A DNA stretch of 35,677 nucleotides from a virus: IMG/VR virus record IMGVR_UViG_3300045972_000100, positions 1 through 35,677 of that record; one strand, 5' to 3'. The notes beneath the pieces are model-generated. The model made no database searches. It saw only the letters and a program-made list of their open reading frames with translations, and was not told the origin of the DNA. Positions within the stretch are counted from its first letter, which is position 1, and every line of letters begins with the position of its first letter. Below are positions 6,475 through 14,303 of the stretch, piece after piece. Made by a program: the position numbers and the translations under genes.

Positions 6475-8117
6475 TGACAACAAACGAAAATATCAGACTT
6501 ATCTATGTTGATTTGTTTTGCGGTGCCGGTGGTACCTCAACAGGAGTTGAGAATGCAAAAGGTTACAATAGAACTATTGCCAAAGTAATCGCTTGTGTAA
6601 ATCATGACGAAAATGCAATAGCTTCACATAATGCCAATCATCCGGATGCACTCCATTTCACAGAAGACATACGAACACTTGACCTGACTAAATTGATTGC
6701 ACACGTTCAATTTATGAGGTTAATGTATCCGAATGCAAAGCTTGTTTTGTGGGCTTCACTTGAATGCACTAATTTCAGTAAGGCAAAAGGAGGTCAATCA
6801 CGAGATGCAGATAGCAGGACGTTGGCTGAACATTTGTTCCGATATGTTGCAGCATTGAATCCTGATTACATTCACATTGAGAATGTGGAAGAGTTTATGA
6901 GTTGGGGCGAACTTGACGAAAATGGGAAACCAGTAAGCAAAAATAACGGGAAAGATTATTTACGTTGGATTAAAGAGATTTGTTCACACGGTTATCATTC
7001 TGATTTCAGGATATTGAATTCAGCAGATTTTGGGGCGTACACTTCCAGGAAGAGATTGTTTCTTCAATTTGCAAAATACGATTTACCGATAGCATGGCCA
7101 GAGCCTACGCATTGCAAAGGAGGTTCGACCGGAATGTTTTCTTTCAAGAAATGGAAACCGGTAAAAGACGTGTTGGATTTCACAGATGAAGGTGTTTCGA
7201 TTTTCATACGAAAAAAAGATTTATCCGAAAAAACGCTCGAAAGGATTTATGCAGGACTTATTAAGTTCGTTGCAGGCGGTAAGGATAAATGGATTTTGAA
7301 ATACAACTCCACGAATGGAAAGACTGGGAAGCATAACCCACCTTCAATTGACGAACCGTGCCCGGTTGTAAGTTGTCAGAATAGACTTGGATTAGTAACT
7401 GCTAATTTTATATCAAAGTATTATTCTGGTCATCCTGATAGCTTCATTTCTGCATACTACGGAAATGGTGATAATGTCAGTTCAGTTGACAATCCAAGTC
7501 CGACCGTAACCACAAAAGATAGATTGGCTTTAGTTTCTCCACGGTTTATTGACCAACAGTTTGGAAACGGTAAAGCTGCAACGGTAAACAATCCACTCGG
7601 AACGATAACAACAGTTCCGAAATACAATCTTGTCACAATTAAACCGTGGATAATGAATACCAACTTCAACAACGTTGGCAGCTCGATTGACGAACCTTCA
7701 CAGGTCGTTACAGCTAATCGAAAATGGCATTATCTTATGAATCCACAATTTGCAAGTTCGGGAGGATCCGTTGACAATCCATGTTTTACTCTGATTGCCA
7801 GAATGGACAAAATGCCACCTTATTTGATAATTGCCGAAAACGGTCAAATGTCGATTCGTATTGAAAAAGACGATTCTGAATTCACTGTAAAAATCAAAGA
7901 GTTCATGTCGATTTACGGAATTATTGACATTAAAATGCGAATGCTCAAAATTCCTGAACTCAAAATGATAATGGGATTTCCAAAGGATTACAAGCTTATC
8001 GGAACTCAAGCTGAACAAAAGAAGTATATCGGAAATGCCGTGGAGGTAACAATGGCACGTGTTCTTTGTGAAGCTGTAGCAATGAAGTTAAACGAACAAA
8101 CAAAAATAGCAGTATGA
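6471..8117 (+). CDS. DNA (cytosine-5)-methyltransferase with internal repeats
   Basis: The 548-residue product has the ordered motifs of C5-methyltransferases: motif I VDLFCGAGGTSTG near residues 13-25, motif IV ASLECTNFSKAKGG with the presumed catalytic Cys99, motif VI HIENVEEF, motif VIII SADFGAYTSRKRLFLQ, and a terminal motif X IGNAVEVTMA. The usual Pro-Cys of motif IV is Glu-Cys here, a variant known from some orphan enzymes. Residues ~280-455 hold about five degenerate 30-45-residue repeats with cores such as SVDNPSPTVTTKDRLALV and SIDEPSQVVTANRKWHYL, occupying the target-recognition region. The predicted reaction is AdoMet-dependent 5-methylation of cytosine in phage DNA. No restriction enzyme is adjacent. 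A GAGGGGG stretch upstream is an unusually good ribosome binding site for this window. ATG 6474 is an alternative start. Confidence 0.92.
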   Translation: MMTTNENIRLIYVDLFCGAGGTSTGVENAKGYNRTIAKVIACVNHDENAIASHNANHPDALHFTEDIRTLDLTKLIAHVQFMRLMYPNAKLVLWASLECTNFSKAKGGQSRDADSRTLAEHLFRYVAALNPDYIHIENVEEFMSWGELDENGKPVSKNNGKDYLRWIKEICSHGYHSDFRILNSADFGAYTSRKRLFLQFAKYDLPIAWPEPTHCKGGSTGMFSFKKWKPVKDVLDFTDEGVSIFIRKKDLSEKTLERIYAGLIKFVAGGKDKWILKYNSTNGKTGKHNPPSIDEPCPVVSCQNRLGLVTANFISKYYSGHPDSFISAYYGNGDNVSSVDNPSPTVTTKDRLALVSPRFIDQQFGNGKAATVNNPLGTITTVPKYNLVTIKPWIMNTNFNNVGSSIDEPSQVVTANRKWHYLMNPQFASSGGSVDNPCFTLIARMDKMPPYLIIAENGQMSIRIEKDDSEFTVKIKEFMSIYGIIDIKMRMLKIPELKMIMGFPKDYKLIGTQAEQKKYIGNAVEVTMARVLCEAVAMKLNEQTKIAV

Positions 8118-8287
8118 CACTAACAGACAAATCCCCGATGCCATTCGGAGTTCACAAGGGAACTGAAATGGCGAATGTACCCGCCTCATATCTGATTTGG
8201 TTGTATGAAAACGACAAATGCAGTGATTCGGTAAGAGAATATATCGAAGATAATATGGACGTTTTAAAAATGGAGGTAAACAAATGA
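8114..8287 (+). CDS. DUF3820-family small protein
   Basis: This 57-residue gene, below usual length cut-offs, starts at ATG 8114 overlapping the methyltransferase stop as ATGA. The sequence MPFGVHKGTEMANVPASYLIWLYEN matches the DUF3820 pattern MPFGKYKGxxxxDVPxxYLxWL. DUF3820 domains occur as stand-alone phage proteins and fused to exonuclease or other nucleic-acid enzymes; their biochemical role is unclear. Its stop overlaps the next start as ATGA. Confidence 0.8.
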   Translation: MTLTDKSPMPFGVHKGTEMANVPASYLIWLYENDKCSDSVREYIEDNMDVLKMEVNK

Positions 8288-8973
8288 AAGTAGGAACAAA
8301 ATCAGTTTTATTCGGGGCACATTGTTTTTTCTTGCACCCGATTTTCGTAGCAATAGCATGGACTAAGTTATACGGTTTTCCTTTTGACCCTCGTTTGTGG
8401 GTTGCATTTTTTGTTCACGATTTGGGATATTTAGGAAAACCAAATATGGACGGAAAGGAAGGCGAAACGCATGTTGAATTAGGAGCAAAGATAATGAGGT
8501 TTTTATTTGACACCTATCCTAACACAATAAAATTCTGTATATGGAAAATAAACTTATTTCTATATATCTATAAAATTAAGTTAGGTTTATTTATAAAATT
8601 AACCCCCAAAAGCAGACTTCCAAAATATTCTACAAAATGGTCTGACTTTTCAAAGTACCATTCTCGATATTATGCAAAGAAAGACGGCGCAAAACCCTCA
8701 AAACTTTGCTTTGCTGATAAGCTGTCTTTTTGTGTTACTCCACGTTGGTTGTACCTCCCAATGGTAAATGCAACTGGTGAAATTCACGAATACTTAAAAA
8801 TGGCTAAGAAATCAGAAACGGCACACTGGAAACCAGTTGAAGGTCAAAAAGTATGGCATAAACAATTATGTGAATATATGACTAAATGGGTTGAAGAACA
8901 TAAGGACGGACGTGAGGATACTTGGACAAATTCAAATCGACACGCCATTACGGATAGTGGAGTTTATAAATAG
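8284..8973 (+). CDS. HD-type phosphohydrolase-like protein with an AT-rich internal insertion
   Basis: The N-terminal half has HCFFLHP, then FVHDLGYLGKPNMDGKEGETHVELG, and later KYHSRYYAKK and LCFADKLSFCVTP. The HD doublet, spaced histidines and late Asp-Lys fit an HD-domain metal-dependent phosphohydrolase, and I recall similar proteins in Bacteroidetes prophages. Residues ~79-115 (TYPNTIKFCIWKINLFLYIYKIKLG and following) do not fit: this stretch is hydrophobic, lysine-rich and encoded by much more AT-rich DNA (about 8519-8620), between the helix ending MRFLFD and the conserved-looking KWSDFSKYHSR. It reads as an in-frame insertion. Whether the enzyme is still active is unknown. The substrate may be a nucleotide. 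It is coupled to DUF3820 upstream. Confidence 0.65.
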   Translation: MKVGTKSVLFGAHCFFLHPIFVAIAWTKLYGFPFDPRLWVAFFVHDLGYLGKPNMDGKEGETHVELGAKIMRFLFDTYPNTIKFCIWKINLFLYIYKIKLGLFIKLTPKSRLPKYSTKWSDFSKYHSRYYAKKDGAKPSKLCFADKLSFCVTPRWLYLPMVNATGEIHEYLKMAKKSETAHWKPVEGQKVWHKQLCEYMTKWVEEHKDGREDTWTNSNRHAITDSGVYK

Positions 8974-8977
8974 AATC

Positions 8978-9268
8978 ATGAAAACAACCTGTGAACCAAT
9001 GTTCAGCAATGGAAGCGAACACATGACGTGGACGGCTCATAATTGCGATAAATGCCTGAAACAGTCGAAATATAAAGAGAAAACCGATACTTATACCGGT
9101 TTCCGTTGCTCAATCGACCGGGACATAAATGCTCAAATTATCGGACTTCACGAAATAAGTCAAAAGAGCTTTGACTCAGTTCAAAATTCAGAATGTCCGT
9201 ATATTCAGACAGAACGAAAACTCCCAAAGAAACGAAAAATCAAAAATCAGTTAGAATTAGAATTATGA
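8978..9268 (+). CDS. Small Cys-containing phage protein
   Basis: The start is ATG 8978, just after the HD gene; an in-frame upstream start at 8891 would overlap that gene by 80 bp and is rejected. The 96-residue product contains HNCDKCLKQSKY, GFRCSIDRDINAQI and SECPYIQTERK, so four cysteines could hold a metal, and it ends in a lysine-rich tail plus NQLELEL. The tail loosely recalls sliding-clamp-binding peptides (QLxLF) but lacks the final Phe, so I do not claim that. Function unknown. Confidence 0.6.
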   Translation: MKTTCEPMFSNGSEHMTWTAHNCDKCLKQSKYKEKTDTYTGFRCSIDRDINAQIIGLHEISQKSFDSVQNSECPYIQTERKLPKKRKIKNQLELEL

Positions 9269-9561
9269 CAGCACTCGAATCAGCCATTAAAAAAGGGTAC
9301 GACCCTCAAAAATACGACAAACTACTTGGAGTTCAATTTTTACTCACAACTATGATTGAAAACTACTGCAACGAATGCCAGGATTACCGGCTTCAATTCG
9401 GATTGGGAAACGATTTGAGAAATCAAGTTAGAAGTGTAGTAAAAAGCTCAAAAAGTCTTGTTTATCTGGTCAATCCGATAATCGGTCAAGAAGGTTGTAA
9501 AGCATTGTTTGAGGACTTTGAAGAATTAAGAGATATGATTGATAAATTTATAAATGTTTAA
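9265..9561 (+). CDS. Small helical phage protein of unknown function
   Basis: ATG 9265 overlaps the previous stop as ATGA, which decides the start over an upstream in-frame codon at 9193. The 98-residue product is predicted mostly helical (MTALESAIKKGYDPQKYDKLLG; FEDFEELRDMIDKFINV) with NYCNECQDYRL in the middle. No family or active site is recognised. It belongs to the early operon by overlap on both sides. Confidence 0.55.
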   Translation: MTALESAIKKGYDPQKYDKLLGVQFLLTTMIENYCNECQDYRLQFGLGNDLRNQVRSVVKSSKSLVYLVNPIIGQEGCKALFEDFEELRDMIDKFINV

Positions 9562-9967
9562 TAATTCCGGCACAAATAAACTTTTTCGGGTAATTTATGC
9601 CGATTCAACCAAATACATGAAACAGATTTCAACAAAGCAATCTCAAAAGAACAGAGAGCTAACAAGAATAAAAAAAGAACTCTTTGAAGAACATGGAGAG
9701 TTATGCATGATTTGCAAAAGAGAAAGAAGCACGGATTTAATGCACATACTTCCAAAATCATTATGGCCGGAACATTATACTGAAAAGTGGAACTTGGCTT
9801 TAGGTTGTCGAAGTTGTCATGATTTGTTTGATTCAAGTGCAGCTTATCGAAGAAAAACAGCCTTTTATGCTCAGGTTTCAAAACACGAACCTCAAGGTGC
9901 TTATCGATATTTTCAAATGCATAATTCAGTTAAAAATGAGTTTGATTTAAATTATTTTCATAAATAA
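9554..9967 (+). CDS. HNH-like zinc nuclease protein
   Basis: A 137-residue protein starting at ATG 9554, overlapping the previous stop. After a basic helical N-terminus (KQSQKNRELTRIKKELFEEH) it shows CMICKRERSTDLMHILPKS, then WNLALGCRSCHDLFD. This is a treble-clef HNH arrangement: CxxC, a central His before a hydrophobic-Pro turn, Asn, and CxxCH. The central motif has a single His (DLMHILP) where canonical HNH has HH, a variant also found in several phage recombination nucleases. It closes the early cluster; 73 bp of promoter-containing DNA follow. A role in recombination, or in nicking before packaging given its place near terminase, is plausible. Confidence 0.7.
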   Translation: MFNNSGTNKLFRVIYADSTKYMKQISTKQSQKNRELTRIKKELFEEHGELCMICKRERSTDLMHILPKSLWPEHYTEKWNLALGCRSCHDLFDSSAAYRRKTAFYAQVSKHEPQGAYRYFQMHNSVKNEFDLNYFHK

Positions 9968-9975
9968 TTATCAAA

Positions 9976-10008
9976 TTGAACATTATATAATCTAAATGAT
10001 TATTTTTG
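9976..10008 (+). promoter_or_regulatory. Bacteroidetes-type promoter before the ParB-methyltransferase gene
   Basis: TTG at 9976-9978, a 22-nt spacer and TATTTTTG at 10001-10008 lie in a 73-bp AT-rich gap. A very similar box (GATTATTTTTGCA) recurs before the ribbon-helix-helix-like gene on the other strand. It probably drives methyltransferase and terminase expression. Confidence 0.6.
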
Positions 10009-10040
10009 CATAAATAATTCAATACAATTCATAGTTAAAA

Positions 10041-11405
10041 ATGGAAGATTCAGGTTTAAAGTCTCGTGTTCTGAAAACAGAAAATATCAACTGGAGAGAA
10101 TTAAAATTCATTCAACAGCCGAATTTTAAGGACATTTCAAAGGAAGACATGCACGCAATCAAATTGAGTTTGCTCTCAAATAGTTTTGCACAACCGTTTT
10201 ATGTTTGGGAGGATTCGGATAGTTCTGTGTACTGTTTAGACGGTAAACACCGAACTTTAGCATTAGAAGAGTTGATTTCGGAAGGTAAAAATGTGCCATA
10301 TTCATTGCCTGCGACATTCATTCATTGCGAAAATAAAAAAGAGGCTGCCAAATTAGTAATCATATATTCTTCAATTTATGCCAAAGTAAGTCAACAGGGT
10401 TTATTTGACTTTCTGAAAGAATACGAATTGCAAATGTCGGACTTGAAAGGCGAAATAAGTCTTCCTGAATTCTCATTGCCACGGTTCGAACAGAAGTTTG
10501 ATTTGTTCGGAAGTGAAGAAATGGAGACTGATGATATCACTTTAGACGAAAACGATAACGAACCTTTGATTGTCAATAAAGGAGATATATTTGAATTAAA
10601 CCAACACCGGATTATTTGTGGTTCGTTTGAGTATCCTGAAGTAGTTGAACTTTTAATGAATGGAGAAAAGGCTCGAATTGTAAACACCGACCCTCCTTAC
10701 AATTTAGCTGCTGATTATATCGGGAACGTTGAAAAGAAAGTACATACCAACTTTGCAATGGGACATGGAGAAATGACAGATACTGAGTTCTGTGAGTTTC
10801 TTGCTAAGATTATGAAAGTATCGTGTGATAATTCAATTGACGGTGCTATTCATTTTGTATTTATGGATTTCCGTCACAGTTGGCACATGGGTGAAGCTTC
10901 ACGGAAAGTATATGGAAGCCCAGAACCTAAACAAATGGCAGTATGGGCAAAGGATATGATGGCTTTAGGTTCTTTTTATCGTGCCCAACACGAACTTTGT
11001 TTTATCTACAAATACGGAACTGAAAAGCATATTTCTAATTTGGAACTTATGGACCGTGTACGCTCTAATGTTTGGAAATATCCAAGTGCTGTGAGTGTTG
11101 CAAATCCTGACCGACACGAAATACAAAATCACCCAACACCAAAGCCGGTTGCAATGATTGCTGACTGCATTCTGGACACTACTAACGAAAGAGATATTGT
11201 TGTTGATTGGTTTTTAGGTTCAGGTACCACGCTTATAGCATGTGAAAAGACTAACCGAGTATTTCGTGGAACTGAAATAGAACCAAAATATATTCAATTA
11301 ATCATTAAACGATATATTTCGTATTGCCAAAAGAACGGCAAAGAAGTTCGGTTTACGCATTTGAACGGATGTTTAACTATAAATGATTTCGACAATGGAA
11401 AGTGA
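10041..11405 (+). CDS. ParB-like domain fused to a beta-class DNA methyltransferase
   Basis: Of 454 residues, the first ~155 resemble a ParB/sulfiredoxin-type domain: LKFIQQPNFKDISKEDMHAI and YCLDGKHRTLALEEL, the latter matching the GxHRxxA core. After an acidic linker (residues ~160-180) comes a methyltransferase in beta order: motif IV NTDPPYN with DPPY at residues 217-220, HPTPKPV near the C-terminus, and motif I FLGSGTT at about 391-397. Such ParB-methylase fusions are common in phages and mobile elements and usually act as orphan N6-adenine methyltransferases. It has its own promoter and directly precedes terminase. It may set the methylation state of DNA entering heads or protect it from host restriction. 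Confidence 0.9.
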   Translation: MEDSGLKSRVLKTENINWRELKFIQQPNFKDISKEDMHAIKLSLLSNSFAQPFYVWEDSDSSVYCLDGKHRTLALEELISEGKNVPYSLPATFIHCENKKEAAKLVIIYSSIYAKVSQQGLFDFLKEYELQMSDLKGEISLPEFSLPRFEQKFDLFGSEEMETDDITLDENDNEPLIVNKGDIFELNQHRIICGSFEYPEVVELLMNGEKARIVNTDPPYNLAADYIGNVEKKVHTNFAMGHGEMTDTEFCEFLAKIMKVSCDNSIDGAIHFVFMDFRHSWHMGEASRKVYGSPEPKQMAVWAKDMMALGSFYRAQHELCFIYKYGTEKHISNLELMDRVRSNVWKYPSAVSVANPDRHEIQNHPTPKPVAMIADCILDTTNERDIVVDWFLGSGTTLIACEKTNRVFRGTEIEPKYIQLIIKRYISYCQKNGKEVRFTHLNGCLTINDFDNGK

Positions 11406-11589
11406 AATTAAACAAAAGATTATTCAATATCTCGAAACACAAGTAAATGTCAAAACTCAATCACTAAAAGCACTTGACGTTCCGATTATAAGTGACGAAG
11501 GTAAGCGAGAAATTGAACGTGAAAGCATGATTATCAGACGTGAATTGTACGAACTCCAAAGGCATATTGAGGTAATTAAGATTTTGTAG
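11383..11589 (+). CDS. Small coiled-coil protein before terminase
   Basis: The longest frame starts at ATG 11383 (68 residues), overlapping the methyltransferase by 23 bp; ATG 11395 gives a 64-residue product and is nearly as likely. The protein is a run of charged amphipathic helix (EIKQKIIQYLETQVNVKTQSLKAL; EGKREIEREsMIIRRELYELQR) with little else, suggesting a coiled coil. It lies two bases before the small terminase gene, so it may assist packaging, but nothing in the sequence proves it. Confidence 0.6.
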   Translation: MISTMESEIKQKIIQYLETQVNVKTQSLKALDVPIISDEGKREIERESMIIRRELYELQRHIEVIKIL

Positions 11590-11591
11590 TA

Positions 11592-12023
11592 ATGGCAAAT
11601 CATAATGGTATTAAGAGTAATAAAATCGAATTTGAGAAGCGTGTTCGTGCAGTCCAAGAGTGGATTTTGCAAGGATACGCTACTTGCGATATTATTAAAC
11701 AATGTACCATAACGTGGAATGTAGGTAGCAGACAGGCTTTCAAGTATTATTCAAAAGCGTTTGACGAATTCAAAGAAGCCAATAAAAATACGATTGAAGC
11801 AAAGAAGTCATATCACATTGCTGTAAGAAAGAAGCTTTTCAGAGATTTGAAAATGAAAGAAGAGCCTATCGGTGCAAGAACAGCTCTCAGGATTATGGAT
11901 AGCATGGCACGAATAGAAGGTATAACGTTGACTGGAAATAACGGAGAAGATGATATCCCTGAACTCGGAGATGATTCAACAGCAACAATGCGATTGCCGG
12001 ACGGAAAGGAGATTGAGTTATGA
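11592..12023 (+). CDS. terS: Terminase small subunit
   Basis: This 143-residue protein sits immediately before and overlaps (ATGA) the large terminase. It begins with a helix-turn-helix region (VRAVQEWILQGYATCDIIKQC; WNVGSRQAFKYYSKA), then a long basic helical region (RKKLFRDLKMKEEPIGARTALRIMDSMARIEG), and an acidic C-terminus (EDDIPELGDD). Small terminases bind pac or cos DNA through an N-terminal HTH and form a ring through central helices, and this layout fits. Family assignment rests mainly on position and architecture. Confidence 0.8.
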   Translation: MANHNGIKSNKIEFEKRVRAVQEWILQGYATCDIIKQCTITWNVGSRQAFKYYSKAFDEFKEANKNTIEAKKSYHIAVRKKLFRDLKMKEEPIGARTALRIMDSMARIEGITLTGNNGEDDIPELGDDSTATMRLPDGKEIEL

Positions 12024-13324
12024 ATCGGGTTAATATCGACCTTACTCAGAATCCTAAACAAGCAGAATACTTTATCACGTCAATGGCAGCTGCTCAAGGT
12101 GCAAATGATTATAAGTATCTGAATTATGGAGGTGGTATTCGTGGAGGTAAGACGTTTGTAACGCTGGCTATTTTGGTAAGACTGGCAGAGGTATTCCCGG
12201 GCAGTCGTTGGCATATAATCCGAAAGGATATGCCAAGTCTTGAAGCAACAACGATACCGAGTTTTGAGAAGATTATCGCAGGGTCAAAGAATTGGAAGTC
12301 GTATCGGAATAAATCGAACTACCATTTCAGAAATAAGAAAGGTTCAAAGATATTTTTTAAAGCTGAAAATTTAAATAGAGATCCTTCTCTAACTTCTTTT
12401 TTAGGACTTGAAACAAACGGCATATTCTTAGAGCAAAGCGAGGAGTTAAATGTCAAGATATGGGAAAAAGCCCTCGAGCGTGTGGGTTCATGGTATATAC
12501 CTAAAATGCCGAGAGGTTTAATATTTCAGACATTTAATCCATGTCAAAATTGGGTTAAAGATATGGTTTACGAACCATGGAGAAAAGGGGAATTGCCAAA
12601 CGATACTTTTTTTATGAGTGCATTGCCTGGAGATAATCCATTTGTAACAAATGACCAATTTTCAGGTTGGGAGAAAATGGCAGACCGATATAAAAAGCAG
12701 TTTATTGAAGGTGATTGGACTGACTTTGACGGTGAAGAAGGTCGCTGGCTGTTTGCATTCAGCAATAAAGCCAATGTTGGAAAAGTAGCATGGAATCCAA
12801 ACGAGGATACTTATTTGAGTTTTGACTTTAACCGAAACCCTATTGTTTGCTGTGTTTTTCAGCGATATGATAACAAGATATGGGGAGTTGAAAGCATTAC
12901 GTTGAAAGATAAAACAATACAGGCTCTTAGTACTAAAGTCAAAGAGAAATATCCGAAAGCTTTTTTCCTTGTTACAGGGGATGCTTCAGGTTCAACGCTT
13001 ACAACGGTAAGCAATTTGCATAATTTCGAGATTATAAAAAACATACTCGAATTGTCAAAGAATCAAATGAAGTACAGCGGTGCAAATCCACGACTGGAAG
13101 GCAGTAGAGTGTACGTTAATTCTATATTTGAGAATTATCCGATTATACTCGATAAAGAGAATTGCAAAGAGTTGATTTATGATTGCAATAACGTGAAAGC
13201 AACATTTGAAAATAAAATTTTAAAAGAAAGTAGAAAAAAACAAGACCAACAAGCTGACTGTTTGGACGCTTTAAGATATTTTCTACATAGATTTTGTAAG
13301 GACACTTTAAATTTTGATATATGA
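12020..13324 (+). CDS. terL: Terminase large subunit
   Basis: The 434-residue packaging motor has an ATPase domain with Walker A GGGIRGGKT at residues 37-45, a Walker-B-like segment around NGIFLEQSEEL, and a coupling region near LIFQTFNPC. The RNase-H-like nuclease half has acidic residues in SFDFNRNP (Asp near 268), VTGDASGST, and the C-terminal QQADCLDALRYFLH. Length and order match phage_terminase families found in siphophages and myophages. It hydrolyses ATP to pump DNA through the portal and cuts concatemers. The next gene starts within its stop (ATGA). Confidence 0.95.
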   Translation: MNRVNIDLTQNPKQAEYFITSMAAAQGANDYKYLNYGGGIRGGKTFVTLAILVRLAEVFPGSRWHIIRKDMPSLEATTIPSFEKIIAGSKNWKSYRNKSNYHFRNKKGSKIFFKAENLNRDPSLTSFLGLETNGIFLEQSEELNVKIWEKALERVGSWYIPKMPRGLIFQTFNPCQNWVKDMVYEPWRKGELPNDTFFMSALPGDNPFVTNDQFSGWEKMADRYKKQFIEGDWTDFDGEEGRWLFAFSNKANVGKVAWNPNEDTYLSFDFNRNPIVCCVFQRYDNKIWGVESITLKDKTIQALSTKVKEKYPKAFFLVTGDASGSTLTTVSNLHNFEIIKNILELSKNQMKYSGANPRLEGSRVYVNSIFENYPIILDKENCKELIYDCNNVKATFENKILKESRKKQDQQADCLDALRYFLHRFCKDTLNFDI

Positions 13325-13743
13325 TTAAAGCATTGGAAATTTCATTGATTATTTTGGCTATTTATGCAAGTATGCAACCGGGAATGATATTATCTGGAGT
13401 TAGGATTTTATTAGGAAAATGTATACGTGGATTTGTGTTTGAAATTTATTGGAGGGTTGAAGAACGAAAAAACAGCAACAAATTAAAAGGCGTAACTCTA
13501 TTCTCTGAACAGGCAGACGAGATAAGAAATCAAATCGAGGATGATAAATACGTGTATGTCGAACGCATTTCATCATTGATTGAGAAACCACTCTATGAAT
13601 GTATTACATGCATGGGCGGAATCTGGACGGTCCTACTCTATCCGATTTTATTTGGATTCGACATTGAAATTATAAAAACAATACTTCTTGTGATTGGTAT
13701 AAACACACTTATTGCAGGATTAATAAGCAGACTTTATGAATAG
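13321..13743 (+). CDS. Membrane protein, DUF1360-like
   Basis: The 140-residue product has an N-terminal hydrophobic segment (SLIILAIYASMQPGMILSGV), a charged middle, then YECITCMGGIWTVLLYPILFG and a final hydrophobic stretch (ILLVIGINTLIAGLIS). The conserved-looking CxxCMGGIW followed by membrane segments recalls DUF1360 proteins, which occur in phages near structural genes. It overlaps terminase at its start and the next membrane gene at its end. Role unknown; it could alter the host envelope or act in superinfection exclusion. Confidence 0.65.
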   Translation: MIKALEISLIILAIYASMQPGMILSGVRILLGKCIRGFVFEIYWRVEERKNSNKLKGVTLFSEQADEIRNQIEDDKYVYVERISSLIEKPLYECITCMGGIWTVLLYPILFGFDIEIIKTILLVIGINTLIAGLISRLYE

Positions 13744-14059
13744 TATTAAATTTCACTTACTTTCAATTATCCTTACAATACTGTTTTGTTGGGTTATTTT
13801 CCCATATAAATGGATTAAACTGTTTTCATTCAATATCCGGAAGGCAAATGCTATCCGACAAGCTGAACAGTTGACAGCAGATACAAACAAACAAGCTTAT
13901 GTGGTTCAATATAGAATGAGTTTCAAAGTTGGGTTACGTTCTGAATTCAGACAATCGAATAGCCGAATAAGACGTGATTTGGATAAAGAAATGAAAGGAT
14001 TTTTAGATTACGACTATCGGAATGGTATCATTTATAAAACAAAAGCAATGCAAAAATAA
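13736..14059 (+). CDS. Single-pass membrane protein of unknown function
   Basis: The N-terminal segment IKFHLLSIILTILFCWVIFP is a clear transmembrane or signal-anchor helix, followed by a basic cytoplasmic-type region (YKWIKLFSFNIRKANAIRQAEQ) and a ~60-residue soluble tail. The whole protein is 107 residues. It overlaps the preceding membrane gene by 8 bp, suggesting the pair are made and act together. No family is recognised. Confidence 0.6.
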   Translation: MNSIKFHLLSIILTILFCWVIFPYKWIKLFSFNIRKANAIRQAEQLTADTNKQAYVVQYRMSFKVGLRSEFRQSNSRIRRDLDKEMKGFLDYDYRNGIIYKTKAMQK

Positions 14060-14063
14060 CATT

Positions 14064-14303
14064 ATGGAAACAATGCAACAAATTTTAGAATCTAATGGAT
14101 TCAAGCTATTACGTCAATGCTCGTGTGGTGGAACTCACAACATGACATTTGGTAAAACTGTCAATTTAAAGAATTATGATGTGGTAATCAGACCGTCACG
14201 CAAAACGTGGGTTTTGAATACAAATAATACCCGGATTGATTCAGGTAAAGAAGATAACTTAACTCAAAAACTAACTGAAAATGAGGTTATTAAAGCTGTT
14301 TAA
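14064..14303 (+). CDS. Small protein with a CxCGGTH motif
   Basis: ATG 14064 is preferred over the upstream in-frame start at 14022, which overlaps the previous gene. The 79-residue product contains FKLLRQCSCGGTHNMTFGK, where two cysteines and a histidine could bind metal, then a beta-rich stretch (YDVVIRPSRKTWVLNT). It overlaps the next gene by 23 bp. Function unknown; its place just before the tail chaperone suggests a structural or assembly role. Confidence 0.55.
   Translation: METMQQILESNGFKLLRQCSCGGTHNMTFGKTVNLKNYDVVIRPSRKTWVLNTNNTRIDSGKEDNLTQKLTENEVIKAV

Noticed and set aside
8519-8620. Insertion sequence or intron in the HD-type gene
   Set aside because: No transposase, terminal inverted repeats, target duplication or intron core motifs were found; only compositional oddity remains.
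9178-9268. Sliding-clamp-binding motif at the end of the 8978 gene
   Set aside because: NQLELEL lacks the aromatic end needed for a convincing clamp-binding peptide.
1280-9967. Complete restriction-modification system (methyltransferase plus HNH nuclease)
   Set aside because: The HNH genes are not adjacent to a methyltransferase in an R-M layout and look like common phage HNH proteins.
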